From contig DATEZO010000106.1 of NCBI GenBank assembly GCA_035255485.1, positions 1 through 41,851 on the forward strand: a DNA stretch of 41,851 bases. The letters are read 5' to 3'. Both the position numbers and the translations under genes were made by a program. This document shows, piece after piece, positions 32,554 through 41,524 of the stretch (position 1 is its first letter; each line of letters begins with the position of its first letter). Under the pieces are notes generated by a model, which saw only the letters and a program-made list of their open reading frames with translations, ran no database searches and was not told where the DNA came from. This stretch comes from DATEZO01 sp035255485 (GTDB lineage Bacteria > Pseudomonadota > Gammaproteobacteria > Burkholderiales > Burkholderiaceae_D).

Positions 32554-35500
32554 TCAATTCGACCAACTATTGGACAGCTCTTCCGCCTGCTTGAGCACCA
32601 ATTCCACCGCGCCAGGCTGCTGGTCGGGCGGGTACTTCCATTTCTGCAGACATCGCCGCACGAGAATGCGTAGCTTGGCGCGCACGCTCTCGCGCACCTG
32701 CCAATCCACGGTGGTACTGGCGCGCAGCTTTTCGGTGATCTCGACGGCGATCTTCTTGAGCACCTCGTCACCCAGTTCGCGCACCGCGCTTTCGTTGTTG
32801 GCGAGCGCGTCATAGAAAGCGATTTCATCGTGACCGAGGCCCAGCGCAGCTTCCCGCTCCAGCGTGGCCTGGAACTCCTTGGCCATCTGGATCAGCTCTT
32901 CGATGACCTGGGCGGTTTCGATCGCGCGGTTGTGATACTTGCGTAGGGTCTCCAGCAGGCGATCGCCATATTTTTTCTCCTGCACCACGTTATTGCTGGC
33001 CCGTGCCTTGATCTCGTCGCGCAGCAGCTTCTCCAGCAGTTCCACCGCCAGGTTGCGGCTTTCCATCTGGCGCACGTCTTCAAGGAATTCGTCCGACAGC
33101 AGCCCAATATTCGGCTTGTCCAGCCCGGCCAGCGCGAACACATCCGCTACGCCGTCCGAGATGATGGCGTTGTCCAGAATCTGCTTGAGTGCGCTGTTCT
33201 TCTCGGCGTCGCTGCGCTTCTTGTCCACGGTCGTGAACTTGGCGATGGCCGCCTTGATGGCCGAGAAGAAAGCGATCTCCTTGCGCAGCGGTCCCGCCTC
33301 ATCCAGGGTGCCGCACAGCGAGAACGCCTTGGCCACGGCCACGATGGTGTCGAGGAAGCGCGTCTTACCGTCCTTCAGCCCCAGGATGTGGTTGGCCGCG
33401 GGCACGAGCAACTGGATGGCTTGGGTCTCGAATGCGCTGTAATCGAAGCCGTGCATCATGCCATGCACCACGTCCATCTTCTCCAGTAGCACGGCAAAAG
33501 CTTCGGCTGCGTTATGGGTGGGGTCACCTTTACCCTTGGCGTCGGTGTAGGTCTTGAGCGCAGCCTTGAGCTCATTGGCAATGCCGATGTAATCGACGAC
33601 CAGACCACCCGGCTTGTTCTTGAACACGCGGTTGACGCGGGCGATGGCCTGCATCAGGTTGTGGCCCTTCATGGGCTTGTCGATGTACATGGTGTGGCAG
33701 CACGGGGCATCGAATCCCGTCAGCCACATGTCGCGCACGATCACCAGCTTCAGCGGGTCTTTCACGTCCTTGAAGCGTGCTTCCAGCCGCTTTTTCACTT
33801 GCTTGCTGTACAGGTGCGGCTGCAATAGTGCCCGGTCGGCCGCAGAACCCGTCATCACAATCTTGATCGCGCCTTGTTCCGGATCGGTGCTGTGCCACTC
33901 GGGCCGTAGTGGTGGGTTGCGTTCGTCGCCGATACAGATGGCGTTGTAGAGCTGCGCGCAAATGTCGCGGCTCATGCATACGATCATGGCCTTGCCGTCC
34001 ACCACCGAGATGCGCGCCTCGAAGTGTTGAATCAGGTCCCGTGCCACCTGCTGTAGCCGAGGTTCGGAGCCCACCAACTTTTCCAGGGCGGCCCAATCGC
34101 TCTTGGTCTTCTCGCGGCTGGCAATGTCTTCCTCATCCTCGACCACCTCATCGACCTTCTCGTTGAGCGCATCGATCTCAGCCTGGTTCACGTCCAGCTT
34201 GGCCAGGCGGCTCTCGTAGAAGATGGGGACCGTGGCGCCATCGTCCACCGCATCCTGGATGTCGTAAATGCTGACGTAATCCCCAAATACTGCGCGGGTG
34301 TCTTTGTCTTCCAAGGCGATGGGCGTCCCGGTAAAGCCGATGAAGGTGGCGTTCTTCAGCGCATCGCGCAGGTGCTTGGCATAGCCGAAAACGTACTTGC
34401 CGGTCTTGGTGTCGAGCCGCCCTTTGGTGCCGTACTGGCTGCGGTGGGCTTCGTCCGAGATCACCACGATATTGGTGCGACCGGCGAGCGCAGGGTGCAC
34501 ATCTTCACCCTCCAGCAGCGCGAATTTCTGCACCGTGGTGAAGATGATGCCGCCCGCCTCGCGAGAAGCCAGCATCGCGCGCAGTTCGTCGCGGTCGCCG
34601 GCCTGCACCGGGGTGGTCTTGAGCAAATCGCTGGCAGCGCTGAAGGTCGCGAACAACTGGCCATCCAGATCGTTGCGGTCGGTTACCACCACCAGCGTCG
34701 GGTTCTTCATCTCGGGTTGTTGCAGCAGCTTGCCCGCGTAGCAGGCCATGGTGATGCTCTTGCCTGAACCTTGCGTGTGCCAGACCACACCCGCCTTGCG
34801 CGAACCCGGCTTGACTTCCTTGCCATAGGTGGCGCGCTCTTCATGCACCTCCAGTACGCTTTTGTCGGCCTCCTGGGCGGCAATCACTGTGGCGCGCACT
34901 GCCTCACGCACCGCATGGAATTGATGATAGCCAGCGATCTTCTTGATAATGGCGTCGCCATCCTGCTCAAACAGCACGAAGTGCCGCACGTAGTCCAGAA
35001 ACAGATCAGGCCTGAAGAAGCCCCGCACTACCGTTTCCAATTCCATTTGCAGGCGCGGCCGGTCGTCTTCGTTGGCAATGGTGCGCCAAGGCAGCATGCG
35101 CTCTGCGTTCGCGGTGAGTGATCCCACCCGCGCCGTCCAGCCATCGCTCACCACCAGCGCTGCGTTGCTATTGAATAGGTCGCTGATCTCATCCTTGTAG
35201 GTCTGCAACTGGTTGAACGCGTCCCACACGTCGGTCTGCTCATTGGCGGGGTTCTTAAGCTCTACCACGGCCAGCGGCAGGCCGTTCACGAAGGCGATCA
35301 CATCGGGCCGGCGCGGCTGCTTGGTGCCGGTGATGGTGAACTGGTTCACCACCAGGAAATCGTTATTGCTGGGCTGAGCAAAGTCGATGTAGTGCACCAG
35401 ATCGGTCTTCTTCTCATCGCCCTGCGCGAACTCTACCATCACCCCATTCAACAGAAGGCGGTGCACGCTGCGGTTGCGCACCACCATTTGCGGCTCGCTC

Positions 35501-35724
35501 ACCGACAGCAGCGCATGCACTGCCTGCTCCAGGGCTGCGGGCGGCATCCGCGGGTTGATCCTGGCAAGTGAGGTCATGAGGCGCTCGCGCAGCACCACCT
35601 GCCGGTAGTCGGTGCGCTCGGGGGCGCTGCTGTCCGGCGCAATGTCCGGGCCCAGCGCAAAACGCCAGCCGGCCTCCTGGAACCAGCCCAGGCAGAGTTC
35701 TTCGAGTTGTTGTTCATTCAGCAT
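32554..35724 (-). CDS. hsdR: Type I restriction enzyme, R (motor/nuclease) subunit, system 2
   Basis: A 1056-aa HsdR from the ATG at 35724, which has AAGGAA seven bases upstream; the longer frame to 35805 is not needed. The nuclease has Asp141 (RRPDVIAF), Glu155-Leu-Lys157 and NQLQTYK (171-177). The motor has TQGSGKSIT (GSGKS 319-323), SDEAHRSQYG and FIGFTGTPIA, then GFDAPCCHTMYIDKP and QAIARVNRVF. It is clearly the same family as the HsdR of system 1, with a short extra segment before the P-loop. The matching hsdM and hsdS are upstream, but two unrelated genes (SIR2, Abi_2) intervene. Full length, no damage seen. Confidence 0.95.
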   Translation of the reverse strand: MLNEQQLEELCLGWFQEAGWRFALGPDIAPDSSAPERTDYRQVVLRERLMTSLARINPRMPPAALEQAVHALLSVSEPQMVVRNRSVHRLLLNGVMVEFAQGDEKKTDLVHYIDFAQPSNNDFLVVNQFTITGTKQPRRPDVIAFVNGLPLAVVELKNPANEQTDVWDAFNQLQTYKDEISDLFNSNAALVVSDGWTARVGSLTANAERMLPWRTIANEDDRPRLQMELETVVRGFFRPDLFLDYVRHFVLFEQDGDAIIKKIAGYHQFHAVREAVRATVIAAQEADKSVLEVHEERATYGKEVKPGSRKAGVVWHTQGSGKSITMACYAGKLLQQPEMKNPTLVVVTDRNDLDGQLFATFSAASDLLKTTPVQAGDRDELRAMLASREAGGIIFTTVQKFALLEGEDVHPALAGRTNIVVISDEAHRSQYGTKGRLDTKTGKYVFGYAKHLRDALKNATFIGFTGTPIALEDKDTRAVFGDYVSIYDIQDAVDDGATVPIFYESRLAKLDVNQAEIDALNEKVDEVVEDEEDIASREKTKSDWAALEKLVGSEPRLQQVARDLIQHFEARISVVDGKAMIVCMSRDICAQLYNAICIGDERNPPLRPEWHSTDPEQGAIKIVMTGSAADRALLQPHLYSKQVKKRLEARFKDVKDPLKLVIVRDMWLTGFDAPCCHTMYIDKPMKGHNLMQAIARVNRVFKNKPGGLVVDYIGIANELKAALKTYTDAKGKGDPTHNAAEAFAVLLEKMDVVHGMMHGFDYSAFETQAIQLLVPAANHILGLKDGKTRFLDTIVAVAKAFSLCGTLDEAGPLRKEIAFFSAIKAAIAKFTTVDKKRSDAEKNSALKQILDNAIISDGVADVFALAGLDKPNIGLLSDEFLEDVRQMESRNLAVELLEKLLRDEIKARASNNVVQEKKYGDRLLETLRKYHNRAIETAQVIEELIQMAKEFQATLEREAALGLGHDEIAFYDALANNESAVRELGDEVLKKIAVEITEKLRASTTVDWQVRESVRAKLRILVRRCLQKWKYPPDQQPGAVELVLKQAEELSNSWSN

Positions 35725-35868
35725 GGTTGATTCCTTATACTCCCACTTGGGCTGCGGCCTCCCCGGCTTGACCGGAAGGGCCGACTGGCTTACCATTGCC
35801 AGCAATATGCCCGACGCCTCTGCACCCTGTGTACGCGTCGGTTTTCATTTGTGCGCTCGGATGCCCCA

Positions 35869-36828
35869 TCACGGCTGCCATAGTGCGCACCGCTCCCAGC
35901 CCGTAAACGCCCCCAGTTCCAACAGCGAGATGCGTTGATTGGCGACCGTCGGGAAGTCGTTCGCCAGCAAGCTTTTGAAGCGCAGCCACCAGCTGGAGTT
36001 CGGGCAGATTACACTCAGCAACTGCTGCATGAGCGCGAAGTAAAAGAACGGTCGGGCATTGTCCAAATCGGCGGGCCAGCCGGCTGGAACGTCAGCACGC
36101 TCCAACACGTTGATGTTCCACAAGCGGCTGTGGTGCGCCGACACGTTGCGGATGAAGTTCAAGCTGCGCAGCCATTGCGCGAATGCCTGGCCAGAGGGCG
36201 CGCCGTACAGGGCGGCGATCGTCTGCTGGTCGGCGTGTTGCATGCCGGCGAATAGCTTGGACAGCAAACCAAAGTCCCATACCTCGATGGCCGCCCAAAT
36301 TGGCAAGGCGCCATACTGCTGCTGATGGTGCGCGACAAACGGCTCCTTGCGCGCCCGGTACAACATGGACCGGTATTTGGCCAGCCAGACTTGATGCTGC
36401 GTCTTGCCCGCGTCCGGCCCCTTGGCGATCACCTTCTTGGTGAAGTTGCCATGCAGGCATGCCGGATTCTCGTGGGCACGCGGGTCGCGCTGACCCAGCA
36501 AATGCGCCACGTCCACCCGCACTGCCATTTCGATGCGCTCCAAGGCATCGAGTGCCAGCAGTCGAAGCTTCTTGTCGAACACGTACAGGCGCACCACGTC
36601 CTCGAACCGGCTCCCCGGTGTAAAGCTGTCCAACCGCACCGCCTTGCCCTGCGCCATGGATGCGGCCGGGTCTATCGCCCGCAAGGGATACCAGTAGCCG
36701 CTCAGGCGGTAGTAGCCCAGGCGTTCCAGATAGTCGAGCGCCGCAACGGGGTTGTCCACCTGCAGGCCGCGGTCTTGGAGTTGCTGCAATTGGTCGGCGA
36801 ATGAGCGCCAGGGCTTGATTGGCTTCAT
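35869..36828 (-). CDS. Abi_2/AbiD-type HEPN protein inside the R-M operon
   Basis: A 319-aa protein. LDYLERLGYYRLSGYWYPLR (about 28-47) is the classic Abi_2 start, and LNFIRNVSAHHSRLWN carries the R-x4-H motif of HEPN ribonucleases. Abi_2 (AbiD/AbiF) proteins cause abortive infection, probably by cutting RNA. It starts in an ATGA overlap with the SIR2-like gene and ends 144 bp before hsdR, so it is co-expressed with the type I system. The C-terminus (LLELGAFTGWERCALWQP) looks native for the family. The gap 35725-35868 holds only a short possible integrase relic. Confidence 0.88.
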   Translation of the reverse strand: MKPIKPWRSFADQLQQLQDRGLQVDNPVAALDYLERLGYYRLSGYWYPLRAIDPAASMAQGKAVRLDSFTPGSRFEDVVRLYVFDKKLRLLALDALERIEMAVRVDVAHLLGQRDPRAHENPACLHGNFTKKVIAKGPDAGKTQHQVWLAKYRSMLYRARKEPFVAHHQQQYGALPIWAAIEVWDFGLLSKLFAGMQHADQQTIAALYGAPSGQAFAQWLRSLNFIRNVSAHHSRLWNINVLERADVPAGWPADLDNARPFFYFALMQQLLSVICPNSSWWLRFKSLLANDFPTVANQRISLLELGAFTGWERCALWQP

Positions 36829-37997
36829 TGAAACACAACCTGTCGACGCGCTACCGCGATGGCAAGTTTAAGAATCTGCTCCAGCAGGCTGTGGTCGGGC
36901 TTGCCCTCGGCATCAGCGGGCGTTGGGTACCACAGTGGCCGGATTCTCAGTTGCAGCAGCCGGGCTTCCTTGCGGGCGTGGTCTTGCGGCGTGGTGGGTT
37001 CGTTCAGCAGAGCAAAGTGATCCGGGATTTCAAACGCCGCTTCGTCGATCACCGACTTGAACAGGTCGAGGGTCTTGTCTTGCTCCAGGCTGCAGCCCAG
37101 GAACAACAGTGAGTGGCTGATGAAGATTTGCCGTAGCGCCTTGGGCAACTGGTTCTGGAATGCGAAGGGCTCACCGCCTGCCCCACCGTAGGCCGCCTGG
37201 TACTGCGCCTGGGTGAACACGTGGGTGTTCGCTTGACCAGCATCGCCGTGCAGTTTCAGAATGCAGCGTTCGCCACGTAAAAGCCGTTGTACGAAGTTGT
37301 TGCCCGCCTGGGTGCCGTGCATGTAGCCATCCAGCGGATGACCTTTTTCGCGAAACAGGTCTTCGATGACGGTGTCGAAATTGGTGGTGACGATGCAGCC
37401 GTTGGCAAGTTCAGGCAGCAGCCTGACCGGCCCGATGATCGCGCCGCGCTGGCGGAACTCGGTCTTGATGAAATGCCGCACCTGCTCAGCCGCAGCGTCA
37501 TATAGTACCTGCGCGGCTTGCAGGTAGTCGTACTGCGCCATTAGCGGTTCGATGTCCTGTACGCCCAGACCATTGAGCTTTTGCGCGATTTTGCGCAGAG
37601 CATCACCCCACATTGGATATTTACAGGGTTGGGAGAGCCCAGCGCCGACAAACGGCGCGATGCGCCCGAACCGAACAGCATCCACCAGATCAAGGAAAAC
37701 GGCTTGCTGGTCTGAGTCCTTGATGAAGGCCGTTGCCGTTTCATGTTGATCGACCTGGCGCTGCCCTTCCCAGTGATCCAGTTCGTCCAAGTAGGCATCG
37801 CGCTCCACCCAGTACAGGGCATCGCTCACTTTTACCAGGTATTCGTGTTCCGGATCGCGCAGGCTCTTAAAGGATAGCGGCTCGGCCTCATCCAGCACTG
37901 CATTAAACTCCTGATTCGACAAATATGCCGCCTGCAAGGCCTCTTCGACCTTGTCAACGATGAGTTTGTTTTCGCGGAGCTTTTTGATGTCCATCAT
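36825..37997 (-). CDS. SIR2-like NADase-type protein inside the R-M operon
   Basis: A 390-aa protein. The N-terminal 105 residues are helical and charged, then IAPFVGAGLSQP (about 113-124) is the SIR2 nucleotide-binding loop, GCIVTTNFDTVIEDLF the conserved TTN-x-D motif and CILKLHGDAG the HG motif of SIR2_2 defence proteins. In ThsA, DSR and SIR2-pAgo systems this fold destroys NAD to kill the infected cell. The SIR2 domain here is of that defence type rather than a deacetylase, with no zinc-finger cysteines seen. The start ATG (tandem ATG ATG) overlaps the hsdS stop and the end overlaps the Abi_2 start (ATGA), so translation is coupled throughout. Confidence 0.85.
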   Translation of the reverse strand: MMDIKKLRENKLIVDKVEEALQAAYLSNQEFNAVLDEAEPLSFKSLRDPEHEYLVKVSDALYWVERDAYLDELDHWEGQRQVDQHETATAFIKDSDQQAVFLDLVDAVRFGRIAPFVGAGLSQPCKYPMWGDALRKIAQKLNGLGVQDIEPLMAQYDYLQAAQVLYDAAAEQVRHFIKTEFRQRGAIIGPVRLLPELANGCIVTTNFDTVIEDLFREKGHPLDGYMHGTQAGNNFVQRLLRGERCILKLHGDAGQANTHVFTQAQYQAAYGGAGGEPFAFQNQLPKALRQIFISHSLLFLGCSLEQDKTLDLFKSVIDEAAFEIPDHFALLNEPTTPQDHARKEARLLQLRIRPLWYPTPADAEGKPDHSLLEQILKLAIAVARRQVVFQ

Positions 37998-39307
37998 GGA
38001 GTATCGGCTGGTTCGGCGAGCGCTACAACTGGCAACTCACCGGAAAGAAGTTTGGGAAGGAGGGCGTCACGGAGGGACGCAAGAGTTCTTGCCTCCTCAT
38101 CCAAGGCTTTGATTTGATTCAGCACTGCGTCCGCGAATTGACCAAACTTGATTGCAACCTGCGTTGCGGGTTCAACCAACTTGTAGCCACCAAAGCAATC
38201 GTTCGGAACTCGTTGACGGCCAGATGTGCCCGCCATCTGTGCAATTGCAAAGGCTCTGAAATCAGGATGGCGACAAAGGAAATAGGCGAATGGCTCAGGC
38301 AAGCCGTTCCTCGGGCGAAGTACGATGAATTCGGTGGAGCCCCATCCCACTTCATCGCTATTCAAGAAATCGACGAATGCAGTTTTTCCGTTTTCGAGGC
38401 ACGGAGTGATGCGGGCAAGCAGGGTATCGCCGTTTCTGAACTTGGAGCCGGAGGTGAACTCGCGCGGGACGACGTTCTGCACCCGGGCCGAATTCGTAGG
38501 CACGTTAGCCATATCCAGATATTGTGCGACCGCTCCCTTTTTGAGCGTTCTGGCGGGATTCACCTCAATGCAGTCTGGCATCGCCCGAACAAGCCACCCT
38601 CTTGGAATTTCGCCCAACTCGGACGTGTACATCTCATCCGGGAACTGCGCAGCGGTGGAGGCAAGTTCGGCGTATTGCTCGGGTGGTATCGCGTCGAGTT
38701 CAGCGTCGGACTTGCCGCTGATGGCGCTCATCGCAGCGCGCAGCGGGTCGCGGCCCTCCTGAATGGCGGCGATTTTGGCTTTGACTGGGTCGAAATCGAC
38801 AAACCATGACTTGAAGATGGCTTGCGCCATGGCTTCGAGGGTTTGGTTGATGCGGCGGTTTAGGTCGATTTTGGAATCGAGGCTGCTGAGAACCCTGGCG
38901 ATATTTTTTTGAGTTACCTTCCCATGAATGCGAACTTTCGCAAGGTGCAAATGGTTTCTGTTGAGCCCTGGTACCGCGCCCTTGTCGGAGTAGGCTTGAA
39001 AGTCGAGGGTCTTAAGCAAGTAACTAATGAACCTCGGATCGTTGCCCTTGAAGTCACGGACATAGAGGGTTGTATTCAGCGGCCAGTAGTCCTCGCCGAC
39101 GTAGAAAACTTCGCCAATCGTTCCGTATCGGCCAGTCACTACTCCGGGACCTTTGACCATGGCCAAAGAGTGAAAATCGCTTATGCCAGATGAGGAAACG
39201 ATAGGAACGGTCCCAGGCGTGCGCTTGTCCTTGGGCAGATCATAGCCACGTTTCAGCTCGAGCACTTCGCCGAGCGATACTTCTTTCCAGTCAACGTTAG
39301 AAGGCAT
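37994..39307 (-). CDS. hsdS: Type I restriction enzyme, S (specificity) subunit, system 2
   Basis: A 437-aa HsdS from the ATG at 39307 (MPSNVDWKEVSLGEV), whose start overlaps the hsdM stop by 11 bp; the longer frame to 39355 lies inside hsdM. TRD1 is about 5-165, the central conserved region LEAMAQAIFKSWFVDFDPVK (about 170-190) is almost identical to that of system 1, and TRD2 starts after SELGEIPRGW. The TRDs differ from those of system 1, so the two systems should have different targets. It ends in an overlap with the SIR2-like gene, which makes this hsdS the switch point where the defence effectors were inserted into the operon. Confidence 0.92.
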   Translation of the reverse strand: MPSNVDWKEVSLGEVLELKRGYDLPKDKRTPGTVPIVSSSGISDFHSLAMVKGPGVVTGRYGTIGEVFYVGEDYWPLNTTLYVRDFKGNDPRFISYLLKTLDFQAYSDKGAVPGLNRNHLHLAKVRIHGKVTQKNIARVLSSLDSKIDLNRRINQTLEAMAQAIFKSWFVDFDPVKAKIAAIQEGRDPLRAAMSAISGKSDAELDAIPPEQYAELASTAAQFPDEMYTSELGEIPRGWLVRAMPDCIEVNPARTLKKGAVAQYLDMANVPTNSARVQNVVPREFTSGSKFRNGDTLLARITPCLENGKTAFVDFLNSDEVGWGSTEFIVLRPRNGLPEPFAYFLCRHPDFRAFAIAQMAGTSGRQRVPNDCFGGYKLVEPATQVAIKFGQFADAVLNQIKALDEEARTLASLRDALLPKLLSGELPVVALAEPADTP

Positions 39308-41057
39308 AGCCCAACCCCGCCAAGTTCTTCTTGATCTCATCCTCCAGCGTGGCACTTTCAGCGAACTGCTCGGCCAGTTGCGCCGTCAGTCGCGCCATCT
39401 TGTCTGCAAAGGCTTCGCCGTCCTCCGCCTGCTCTTCGGCGCCGACGTAGCGCCCCGGCGTCAGCACGTGCTCGTGCTTGCGAATGTCCTCCAGCTTCGC
39501 CGAAAGGCAGAAGCCCGGCACGTCTTCGTAGCCCTCGGCGTGCTGCCAAGCGTGAAAGGTGTCTGCGATCTTTTTGATATCGTCCAGCGTAAAGTCGCGC
39601 AGCACGCGGTCTTTCATGTAGCCGAGTTGGCGGGCGTCGATGAACAGGAACTGCCCGCGCCGGTCGCGCTTCTTCTTGTCGAGGTTGAAGCCGTTGGCCT
39701 TGTCTTTGGTGAGGAACCAAATGCAGGCCGGAATCTGCGTGTTGGTGAACAACTGGCCGGGCAATGCGACCACGCACTCCACGTAGTCGCGCTCAACCAA
39801 CTGTTTGCGGATCTCGCCTTCGTTGTTGGTGTTGCTGCTCATAGAGCCATTGGCCAACAGCAGCGCCATGCTCCCAGTGGGGGCCAGGTGGTAAAGCATG
39901 TGTTGCAGCCAGGCGAAGTTGGCATTGCCTTGCGGAGGCGTGCCTACGAGCCAGCGAGGGTCATTCTTCAGCTTGGCATTCCACCATTCTTTCATGTTGA
40001 AGGGCGGGTTGGCCATCACGTAGTCGGCGCGCAGGTCCGGGTGCAGGTCGTTCTGCAGGGTGTCGCCAGGCTGGCCGCCAAAGTTGAAGTCCAGGCCACG
40101 GATGGCCATGTTCATGGCTGCCAGCTTCCAGGTGGTGGGGTTGCTTTCCTGGCCGTAAACGCTGATCTGGCCCGTCTTGCCATTTGCCACCTTGCCGCCG
40201 TGCTCGGCAACGAATTCTTCGCTCTGCACGAAGAAGCCGCCCGAGCCCATGGCCGGGTCGTACACGCGGCCCTTGAACGGTTGCAGCATCTCCACGATCA
40301 GCGTGACGATGCTCTTGGGCGTGTAGTACTGGCCGCCCTTCTTGCCCTCTGCCAGGGCAAACTGACCGAGGAAGTATTCGTAGACGTGACCGAGGATGTC
40401 TTTGCTCTTCAGGTCCAGCGCCTGTCCGTTATGGGTGGGCTGGCTGAAGTTGGTGTCGGAGAAGTGGGCGATCAGGTCGGCCAGCTTGTGGCTGTCGATC
40501 TGGGTGCGTGCGAAGTCCTTGTTGAGCACGTTCTTGAGCTTGCCGTTCTCGCGCTCGACGGCCTCCATCGCGTTGTCGATCAGCCAGCCGACGGTGCGCA
40601 TCTTGTCTGGCACAGTCTCCAGTTCGCCCGCCTCGTTGCGTACGTAGCGGCCATCGCTGTCGCGCTTGGGCACATGCCAAGGCAGCTCGCTACCCGGCGG
40701 CAGTTGGGCCAGATCGCGCAAGGTTTGCCAGCGCGCCTCAACCGGCACCCAGAATACGTTTTTCTCAGCGTAATAGTCGCGCATCTCCAGTTCGGCGGCG
40801 AAGTTGTGTGCGTACTCTGGCGTGCCCGCACCCCCATATTCATCGGGGTCCATGTAGTAGTCGGCCTCGGGGTTCTGGAACTGTTCGCGCAGTTCTTTCT
40901 GCCGTTCTTCAAACGCGTCGGAGACGTATTTCAGGAAGATCAGACCCAGCACCACGTGCTTGTAGACTGAGGCATCCAGCGCCGAGCGCAGCTTGTCGGC
41001 GGCGGTCCATAGTTTCTTTTCTAAGTCGTTGAAAAACTGTTGTTCGATGGGGTTCAT
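39297..41057 (-). CDS. hsdM: Type I restriction enzyme, M (N6-adenine methylase) subunit, system 2
   Basis: A 586-aa HsdM. Motif I is DPAMGSGG (267-274) and motif IV NPPF (350-353). The N-terminal domain (about 1-250) is longer than in system 1, with an insert around residues 60-160 (DYYMDPDEYGG, then VPKRDSDGRYVRNEAGE). It should methylate adenine in the target of the accompanying HsdS. It is the first gene of the operon hsdM-hsdS-SIR2-Abi_2-hsdR-mrr. A 530-codon open frame on the opposite strand (39378-40970) is a shadow of this gene. Confidence 0.95.
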   Translation of the reverse strand: MNPIEQQFFNDLEKKLWTAADKLRSALDASVYKHVVLGLIFLKYVSDAFEERQKELREQFQNPEADYYMDPDEYGGAGTPEYAHNFAAELEMRDYYAEKNVFWVPVEARWQTLRDLAQLPPGSELPWHVPKRDSDGRYVRNEAGELETVPDKMRTVGWLIDNAMEAVERENGKLKNVLNKDFARTQIDSHKLADLIAHFSDTNFSQPTHNGQALDLKSKDILGHVYEYFLGQFALAEGKKGGQYYTPKSIVTLIVEMLQPFKGRVYDPAMGSGGFFVQSEEFVAEHGGKVANGKTGQISVYGQESNPTTWKLAAMNMAIRGLDFNFGGQPGDTLQNDLHPDLRADYVMANPPFNMKEWWNAKLKNDPRWLVGTPPQGNANFAWLQHMLYHLAPTGSMALLLANGSMSSNTNNEGEIRKQLVERDYVECVVALPGQLFTNTQIPACIWFLTKDKANGFNLDKKKRDRRGQFLFIDARQLGYMKDRVLRDFTLDDIKKIADTFHAWQHAEGYEDVPGFCLSAKLEDIRKHEHVLTPGRYVGAEEQAEDGEAFADKMARLTAQLAEQFAESATLEDEIKKNLAGLGYAF

Positions 41058-41524
41058 ACGATGGCTTTACGGGCGAAAGGCAAAGGGCCGCAACCAATAG
41101 AGTATGCGTTGGCAGCAGCCTGGCCGGTGTGGGTGTTAGAGGGAGCTGAATTCAAACGGGAGCGCAGCGTCACGACGCGGCTCCTCTGGCGATAGGACTG
41201 ATTTCGGCCTTCAGGCGTGACATGGTGGCGTTTCGTTAATATTGTGACGCCAATGTACAGTCATTTGCAGCGTTTTGGCAAGGCAGGGTTCGGGGAATCG
41301 CTGATGGGCTAACTAGGACGACGCCCCCCCATGCCGGCCTCAAAAAGCTGAAAGCGCTGGCCGCATACCCGCCGCTGACGCATCCTGCTGCATAGGATGC
41401 CGGGCTATTTCTTTCCGTCTGCCGATAGCGGATTGAAAGGTTGGGCCGATATAGTCGTCACTGACCTTGGGACCATGCCCAAGGTGAACAGAAGATTTTA
41501 ATTTCCAGAGACGACAGTAAGCCC
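41058..41524. other. Intergenic region before the right-flank gene
   Basis: 467 bp without a convincing gene. It should hold the promoter of the second hsdM operon (minus) and that of the transporter (plus). GGCGT and ACGCC near 41227-41251 form a weak inverted repeat. I cannot assign either promoter securely. Confidence 0.4.
41464..41485 (+). promoter_or_regulatory. Hairpin in the leader of the transporter gene
   Basis: ACCTTGGG (41464-41471) and CCCAAGGT (41478-41485) are perfectly complementary with a 6-nt loop, 40 bp before the transporter ATG. It could be an operator or an RNA hairpin; no T tract follows, so a terminator is unlikely. Confidence 0.5.

Noticed and set aside
39378..40970. 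530-codon open frame on the plus strand
   Set aside because: It is fully antisense to hsdM, which has all methylase motifs; GC-rich genes often leave long open antisense frames. No ribosome binding site or family is seen.
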